This document shows positions 57,352 to 64,000 of a DNA stretch of 64,000 nucleotides, piece by piece. The notes beneath the pieces are model-generated. The model searched no databases. It was not told the origin of the DNA and saw only the letters and a program-made list of their open reading frames with translations. The DNA is from Membranipora membranacea (lineage: Eukaryota; Bryozoa; Gymnolaemata; Cheilostomatida; Membraniporidae). Position 1 is the first letter of the stretch, and every line of letters begins with the position of its first letter. Both the position numbers and the translations under genes were made by a program. The stretch lies in NCBI GenBank assembly GCA_914767715.1, contig OU612074.1, positions 15,548,062 through 15,612,061 on the forward strand, in the 5' to 3' direction.

Positions 57352-59870
57352 ATGAAGCCTGCATCCTTCAACAACTTGAGACTTTTACATCACAACGTAA
57401 GGTGAATATAAAAAAAGATGTTTTATTATGAAAGCCTCAATCTTTTTAAGTCAACCGACATTTTTTCTGTTTCTGAAACATGGCTCACTCCTGATATTCC
57501 AGATAGTCTTGTTGACTTGCCTGGATTTTCAATAGCTAGATGTGACAGCAAATCTACAACCAAAACCCGGGGAGGTGGTGCTGCGCTCTTTGTAAAATCT
57601 TCATATAAATTCTCCATTATAAGTCAATTAAGTGTTAAACTGTCCAGATTTTGTGACTCGGTTTGGATAAAAATACCCTCCACAAACAACCAACACCGCT
57701 ACATCATCGGATCAATTTATCTTCGGCCTAATGCTAACAAAACCGAATTCATTACAATTATGAGCTCAATTCTACATCAAAACCAATAAATAAATTTATT
57801 CTGCTTGGAGATTTTAATATTAATTGGGATTCCTCATCAACTGAAAAAACACATTTAGAGCAGAGCTTCATGTCTGCAGGGCTGTTACAGCAAGTTAATG
57901 GGATTTCATATATTAGCCATTTAGGGAGAGAAAGCTTATTAGACCACAACTATGTGAACAGTGACGTTAGCATTAACAGTTGCAAGATCCTGACATGCGA
58001 TAGATCAATTTCTGATCACTATGCCACATACTTAGTAATTAATCAACATCATGCTATAAAACGGCCACCCAAACTTATTATAGCCAGAAATATTCACAGT
58101 AGTAATCATGAGGAATTTTATAACGACTGTTCGAAACTTCCACTACTGCAAACAGCAACTGACATGAACAAATCATTGCAACACCGCATGGAAAATATTG
58201 AAAACTTTTTCTCTGACCTGATTGACAAGCATGCCCCAGTTAAAACAAAAAGAGTGCGAGGGGCTAAAAACCAGTGGCTTTTCCCTGATATTCAGCATCT
58301 CATTAATTTAAGAAACAAATTTCACAAGAGGGTATTCAAGGATTTACCTAATCCAGCTACAGCGCAAGTCAAACAGTTCAACGAGTTTCGAAACTTTGTT
58401 ACAAATAAAATTAGGAATGCTAAGAAAGACTTTATAAAGATCAAAAAAGTTTTTTCACCAGCCTGAAATCACTGACAGAAAAGAAGAAATCCTCTGATCA
58501 AATCGAGAAAATTAGCTATCAAAACTCTACCTACACCTCAAACTCTGACAAGACAAATGCCCTTAATAGATATTTCACCACGGTCGCTGGACAATCGGTT
58601 TTTATTCCTAAGATCGATCTTCAACCTGACCTTTTCCAAGGTCCAAGTTTCTCTTTCACATATGTTGAGAGCAAAACAATCTACAAACTGATAAAGTCCC
58701 TCAAACAATAAAAAACGTGGTGGCTTGACCATGTTTCCAGCTTCCCTGTACCAAACTGTTGCAGACCTATTAGCTCTTCCCATAGCCCTGATCATTAACG
58801 AATGCTTCATGGAAATTCCAGTGAACAGTACTACTTTCTCTTTTACAAAATTGGAGAACAACCCTAGACAACCCTCAACCGAATTTCATAGGTGCACTCT
58901 CTTTGGACGTACGTAAAGCATTTGACACTATAAATCAGGGACAACTAAATCCACACTCTAAAGCGACTAAATTTTGCAGAGTCAACAACAAAATTACTTA
59001 CATCCTATCTTTCACATCGAACCCAAATCATGAAAGTTGATGATGATCAGTCCAGTGCACTACCGATTACATGTGGAGTACCCCAAGGAAGTGTACTAGG
59101 TCCAATCTTATTCAATCTTGCTATCAATAAATCTGAGTCATTGATGAGAGAAACACCGAATTGGTATTCAAACAATCTCCTTCAACTCAACTCAACTTAT
59201 CCAAAACCCAATACTGTATTTTCTCAAATAGGAAAGTAGAAGATTTTTACCAAATCCAAATAAACAATTTGAAAATAGAATCCAAGCATTCGCTCAATCT
59301 TCTTGGAGTTATTCTTGATTCAGAACTTAGTTTAACCCCTCAGGCTAATGCCGCCGCCTCTAAAGCAAACAAAATGGTCTACTTGTTATCAAAACTAAAA
59401 AAATACATGACAGTAGAAAACTCATTGAAGACTTACAAATCACTGATCAGACCTATAGTAGAATACTGCTCATCATTTTACATTGATGGTTTAGCCAGAA
59501 ATTCAGAAACATTAGAAAAAGTACAAAATAAAGCAATCAGAATCATTTTCTGTCACATCTGGCCGCTAACTCCTAAATTTAAATACTCTCCATAGTATAA
59601 GGAATTTTCTATTTCACAATTTTGTCAAATCGAGGGTCCACAAAGGCCGTGCATCCAACCACATACTTCATCTCGTTAGCAAATCAAACAGACATACACG
59701 ATCACTTAGTGGCAACTGTGCAATAATTAAACCCTCATTTAGATCAAACCTAGGCAAATCAGCCTTTGTAAATATTTTTCATACATTTTTAACTAAATCA
59801 ACCAAGCCTCATGAATCATTATCATTTTATCCTACCTATAGGCCAGCAGCAGCACCTCAATATTGTTTCA
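57352..59870 (+). pseudogene. LINE ORF2: AP-endonuclease and reverse transcriptase, broken
   Basis: Endonuclease landmarks: LRLLHHNVR, DIFSVSETWL, PGFSIARCD, RGGGAALFVK, LLGDFNINW (near 57800) and SISDHYATY (near 58010). Reverse transcriptase landmarks: SLDVRKAFDTI (motif A, near 58900), CGVPQGSVLGPILFNL (motif B, near 59075) and LLGVILDSELSLTPQ (thumb start, near 59305). Directly after motif B the sequence jumps to WYSNNLLQLN, so the piece with the catalytic YADD is deleted. Stops at 57403 and near 58710 and frame changes near 57788, 58463, 58750 and 59200 complete the decay. Confidence 0.85.
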
Positions 59871-60063
59871 TTGTGTGTAAGGATGATGAACAGAGAAAAT
59901 TAATAGCAAATAATCAAATTATATTTATTATTGTTTTGATTTTTGAAGTGGTACTATCCCATAAGTGGGGCAATAAATAATGTTTTGCTAAAATTATTTT
60001 CTGATGCAGATTCTACAATATTTCTGCAGAACTAACTTGCAAAAGTTACTTGGCAACATTTAG

Positions 60064-60131
60064 CCAATCAAAATGGATTATTTTGACGATTAGCCAATGA
60101 CAGTGCAGAGCATTTTTGTTTATAAAAGATG
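60064..60131 (+). promoter_or_regulatory. Promoter-like cluster: two CCAAT boxes, TATA box, YY1-like site
   Basis: TAGCCAATCAAAATGG (CCAAT at 60064-60068) and TAGCCAATGACAG (60094-60098) precede TATAAAA at 60121-60127 and AAGATGGCCGCC at 60127-60138. A start near 60150 would be expected. Downstream, an open stretch up to about 60325 (SQQQLDNALSKAEDLVLLDK then QPEQQEATELLWIREI) looks coding-like but has no ATG or clear splice chain, so I cannot define a gene. Confidence 0.35.
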
Positions 60132-60772
60132 GCCGCCAACCATAAGGCTTGCTGCATTAATTCCCACAACACAGAGCATATGATAAAATCCACTGATTAC
60201 ATTGTCACAACAGCAACTGGACAATGCTCTGAGCAAAGCTGAGGATTTGGTTTTGCTAGACAAACAGCCTGAGCAGCAGGAAGCTACTGAATTACTCTGG
60301 ATCAGAGAGATTAGCTACCATCATAATGCATTATGATCATGGGATATATATTGTGATAGAATGGAGAATGATGACAATAGAAATGAACATTCTTTCTATG
60401 CTCACAAAATCTGATATCTGAGATTTGCATAACAAAACTAGTAGCTGCACAGAAAGCCCACACCAGGAAAAATGTGAGTGTTAAGATGAATGATTGTGAT
60501 TGTTTACTTCACTTTCAGGTTTCAATGTTTTTGTTTACTACAAGTACATTTATTTGTTTATTTCATGAACATGCTAGTGTTTCTTCTAGTACTAGTAGCC
60601 TATCCTCATCCCAGGTGTTTCAATGTGATGGTAGGTTATCAATATTATTAGAAACTCAATAATTTAAAAAGATCGGGTTTATGTAAAAAAAAATAGGTCT
60701 ATGTAATTGTTGACCTTACTTTCAGCAAGGAGTAACTTGGCTATTACAGCTTACTCCAGTCCAAATCACAGG

Positions 60773-60888
60773 CCTTCTGTAGTTGGTGCATGTCCAGTGG
60801 TCGAGTGCCCCAGTGGTCAAGGCCTAAGAGAGAAAAGGCCTCGACCACTGGGGCACTCGACCACTGGACTTGCACCAACTACAGAAGG
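60773..60888. repeat. 116-bp near-perfect palindrome
   Basis: Arms 60773-60825 and 60836-60888 (53 bases) match with two mismatches around a 10-base loop (AAGAGAGAAA). The arms contain CCAGTGGTCGAGTGCCCCAG, with CCAGTGGTC repeated. The GC-richer arms stand out from the AT-rich surroundings. A full-length MITE or a hairpin RNA source are both possible; the overlapping open frames on the plus strand are by-products. Confidence 0.85.
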
Positions 60889-62036
60889 ACTATGGTCCAA
60901 ATCACTACATTTAAAGCATGCCAGTTACTCAACAGCCTTTTAATGCTAGTGGGACTGGATTGCTGTTACTACTAGCAAGGCGTAACACTGCTGTTAGCAT
61001 TATTAGTAGTGTTAATGTGTTGTGATAGCAGTGTTATCAAACTATCATTTATGTATTTAGAATGAAGATACATCTAGTAGTGATGATGACAACGGAAACA
61101 AGGCGACAGCTTGGTTACTCTTTACTGTTCAGTGTTTATGAATTATAGATGCTCGATTCGTTTTTTTTTTCAGCTGGCTTGTACCAAGCGACTCAAGCTA
61201 ATGAAATAGAGAGCTTACTATTATATATTTGAAAATTCTGATGATGTGGCAAGAGAAGCACACTACCATCAAACACTATTCCAGGAAGACTTATGAAAGG
61301 TGAAGGATAGTTCAAAACCTTGAAAACTCTAGAGGAGTAAATAGTTTGCTGGAGGAGATGCTCACCATTTTACACACTCCTAAGACAGGTGACATTCAAG
61401 CCTTATTTCATTTAGACTCTCACCTCAGCTTGCCAAAAGTTAGTGCTAGCTAACATTAAGTCACCCATAAACTAGCTAAATCTCGCCAAATATTACTCCT
61501 CTAGGGTAACTATAGGTTATTTCTGTAGTGTTATATCTATTTCAGCATCTTTGTTTTATTTAAAGAAGATTATGCTTGTAAAATATGTGTAGGGTGATGT
61601 CATAGGTCTAAGCAGTTGACATCCATTACAAGAAAGCCATAACCCCCCTTCCTCCCCCCCCCGTGTTTATATATCTACTCGCTTGTAATACGAATAACAT
61701 ATTCATCCAACAGATTTGTTTTGCAAGCTTTTTAACTTAGCTGCTAGATGTGATGTGAGATAGAATCATTTTTTGTTCAAAGGTTGTTCTACCTCCTGCT
61801 GTTAACTTGAGATCCAGTTATGCGATTATATTTCCGCTTAAAATAACTATTCCGATCATAGATCATTGCCAAAGTCCAAGACTAAGAAGCACCAAATTTA
61901 ACAAGATGACCAAGTACAAAAATACTCTGCATGCATTTGTGTCAAAGCATGTTTTTGCATGAATTTTATATTCTTGATGTCCTTTGTTGCATGCCCACAC
62001 GTTGACATAGGTCACATTGCAGGTATGTGTTTTACT
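60889..62036. other. Intergenic stretch, no defined gene
   Basis: A TTTAG-preceded stretch near 61060-61140 (NEDTSSSDDDNGNKATAWLL) could be an isolated exon, but nothing connects to it. A C-rich tract lies at about 61644-61664. Nothing else recognised. Confidence 0.35.
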
Positions 62037-62039
62037 GCT

Positions 62040-62330
62040 GTATATATTCATTTGATACAGGCTTGTACCAATATCTACTTTCCAATTAGTCAATGAAGAG
62101 GATTTGTACCTTGAATGTATTTATCAATACTGGTTTTCACAGCAGGAAATACTCGTTTTTTTTTGCTTTCCTTCTTGTTTACACAGGTCATATTATTGTT
62201 GGTATTCACTTATTGTATTTTTATGTAACAATTTTATATATGTTTGTACATATATCTCACCTTCTAATTAGTCATTGACTGGATTTTTACCTTGATAAAG
62301 AATGTATTATATCAATACAGGTTTTCGATG
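62040..62330. repeat. Pair of about 95-bp diverged direct repeats
   Basis: The blocks at about 62045-62140 and 62238-62330 share TCTAATTAGTCA-type sequence, GGATTTnTACCTTGA, TATCAATAC and GGTTTTC in the same order, about 195 bases apart. Confidence 0.5.
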
Positions 62331-62536
62331 CATTTGATAAGCACATTAGTTCGTTTGCTTTCCTTCAGCCTCTGTAGAAAGAATATGCACTCTGAGAGTT
62401 ATGAACTTTACATAATTGGATTCGCAGGGAAATTCGGGTCTAGTTTCACTCAATTCTAGGTAACCCCAGAGAGATAATTATTATTAAATGCAATTTTTTG
62501 ATCACTCATTGGCAAGAAGTTTCTGGACTCTACCTG

Positions 62537-63012
62537 TTTTTCGCATCTTAACAGTTTTCCACATCTTAACTGGATCCACCCTGTCCCCATATATTCCCAA
62601 TTCATAATTACACTGCTACCAGTTATTTTATATTAGGGTCTTCTTATAAAAAGATAATGAAAATCACATATGAAGTTTATTTATCGCTGTTATTCTGGAA
62701 AGGTTGCGCAAAACCTATTTTTATGCCACAACTGTGTTTGAGGGGTGTCTACGATCTGTCTGTAAAACGTCAATAGATGGATTTAGCAGTATGATATTTT
62801 CTCAAAAACCACTCAAGATATACATGGAATTGATAAAAAAATTGCACGGACGCCACATCATTCTATGATCTTAGCCGAAAGAAGTTAAATGGTAAAAACG
62901 CTCTATATACCCCCTTTTCCACGTTTCTTACTTGGATCCGCCCCCTTTTGCCCCATCTGTAAAATAGTACATATGCGCCATCAGAACGGCCATAAAAAAC
63001 TACCCCAGACAA
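62537..63012. repeat. Diverged direct repeat, copy A (about 475 bp)
   Basis: Shares, in order, ACCTGTTTTTC, AACTGGATCCACCC, ATTACACTGCTACCAG, CAACTGTGTTTGAGGGGTG, CTGTAAAACGTCAA, TTTAGCAGTATGATATTTT and CATAAAAAACTAC with copy B at 63268-63732. No coding capacity is seen; probably an uncharacterised interspersed repeat duplicated in tandem. Confidence 0.75.
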
Positions 63013-63267
63013 AAGCGGTGGATGCTCATGTTTGAAGGCCGGTTTGCATTGTACGCAATTGTGTGGATGCCTTCAATGCGACAATGGCGACAATGAGTAT
63101 GACCAAATTACCGATGATGAAGACCTTGACCTTTAAACTAGTATGAATTTGCATCCTTTCTTTGTTTTGTTTTAGCAGTGATACTTATGTGCTATTTAAA
63201 ATAGCTATTAAATTCAAAATACATAATCAGATAACACGCTTAACCAGAATAAAACTTCATAAACGTT

Positions 63268-63732
63268 TACCTGTTTTTCACATCCCAACTGGATCCACCC
63301 CTTTCTCATATATTCTCAATTTATTATTACACTGCTACCAGATACTTTATGAAGGGGTCTTTTTATAAACAAATCATGAAAAGTGACATGAGAAGTAAAT
63401 TTATCACTGTTATTCTTGCACGCTTGCACAAAACCTATTATTATGCCGCAACTGTGTTTGAGGGGTGACTACAATTTGTCTGTAAAACGTCAACCATTGG
63501 GTTTAGCAGTATGATATTTTCCCAAAAACTACTCAAGATATGCATGATATTGATAAAAAAAATTCAATGACACTGCTTCATTCTATGAACTTTGCCAAGA
63601 GAAGCTAAATTGCAAAAAACGCCCTTTTAACCCCCTTTTTCGTGTTTCTTATTTGGATTCGCCCCTTTTTGCCCCATTTGTGAAATGGTACATATGCGTC
63701 ATCAGAACGGGCATAAAAAACTACACCAGATA
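63268..63732. repeat. Diverged direct repeat, copy B (about 465 bp)
   Basis: Counterpart of 62537-63012, about 80-85 percent alike by eye. The spacer between the copies is unrelated. Confidence 0.75.
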
Positions 63733-64000
63733 CAGTCTTCGATTTTCTCTGTTCAAGACACTTACACAGATGTAATTTTTAGAGCCTTTTATGTATAGCC
63801 GCTGCTGGCCTACTAATGTTGTTAACTTGTATTTTTGTTTGCCACTCTCTGTTTCTTCTTTTCTTTTTTCATCTTATCCATGCAATTTATGATACCATGC
63901 TTTCATTATCCTACACACTATATAGTATGTAACACCCTACCACTTATATCTTTTTATTCAAGTCATTTTTTGTATCTATGTTAATGTGTGTGAGCTCAAC

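Larger units (their letters stand above)
55893..59990 (+). mobile_element. Decayed non-LTR retrotransposon (LINE) with two reading frames
   Basis: ORF1 (about 55893-57246) and ORF2 (about 57352-59870) follow each other as in Jockey/CR1-type elements. ORF2 has an AP-endonuclease followed by reverse transcriptase. Stops, frameshifts and an internal deletion disable both. The 3' end lies near GGGGCAATAAATAATG at about 59990. I could not fix the target duplication. It is distinct from the LINE fragments at 20.2, 25.3 and 27.6 kb. Confidence 0.85.

Overview
The window reads as nuclear DNA of an invertebrate animal. Genes are split by GT..AG introns of a few hundred bases to over 1 kb, tRNA genes are of eukaryotic type, and non-LTR retrotransposons, SINE-like and fold-back elements are common. 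Nothing looks bacterial. I cannot name the species; the sequence is AT-rich and repeat-rich.

Left part (1-13.4 kb). A complete eleven-exon gene for a PLP-dependent acidic amino-acid decarboxylase of the CSAD/GADL1 type lies on the minus strand (7463-13420). A second copy (exons 3-10, 369-4704) sits beside it inside a 4.86 kb duplication that looks identical even in introns (1-4863 and 7658-12520); it lacks the first two exons. Between them, on the plus strand, is a likely two-exon gene for a 39-residue single-pass membrane microprotein (5994-6738). 13.4-18.1 kb holds nothing I recognise.

Middle part (19.2-53.4 kb). This stretch is organised around copies of one tRNA-Pro(TGG) sequence. It starts with a 472-bp tandem repeat carrying two good tRNA-Pro genes and a third decayed one. 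Then come two divergent segmental copies (about 20.2-26.7 and 27.7-35.2 kb). Each carries a three-exon gene for a type II transmembrane collagen-like protein with a conserved TATA box and polyadenylation signal (21495-23957; 29060-33752). The left copy has a 5'-truncated LINE insertion; the right copy has a 1.7 kb fold-back transposon with a 9-10 bp target duplication in its second intron. After the right copy, three 104-bp repeats each carry the 5' half of tRNA-Pro. They lead into five tandem 3.26 kb units (35166-51459), and the matching tRNA-Pro 3' half follows the last unit. Intact tRNA-Pro genes follow at 52804 (+) and 53269 (-), facing each other around a hairpin.

Right part (54.7-64 kb). 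tRNA-Asp(GTC) and tRNA-Gly(GCC) genes are followed by a decayed LINE (about 55.9-60.0 kb). Its ORF1 starts with an RNase H1-type hybrid-binding (viroplasmin-like) domain; its ORF2 has lost the reverse transcriptase catalytic YADD region. Beyond it are a promoter-like CCAAT/TATA cluster, a 116-bp near-perfect palindrome and two pairs of diverged direct repeats.

I see no operon-like cooperation. The genes are independent, and the common theme is recent duplication, with tRNA-Pro sequence lying at nearly every junction of the middle region.
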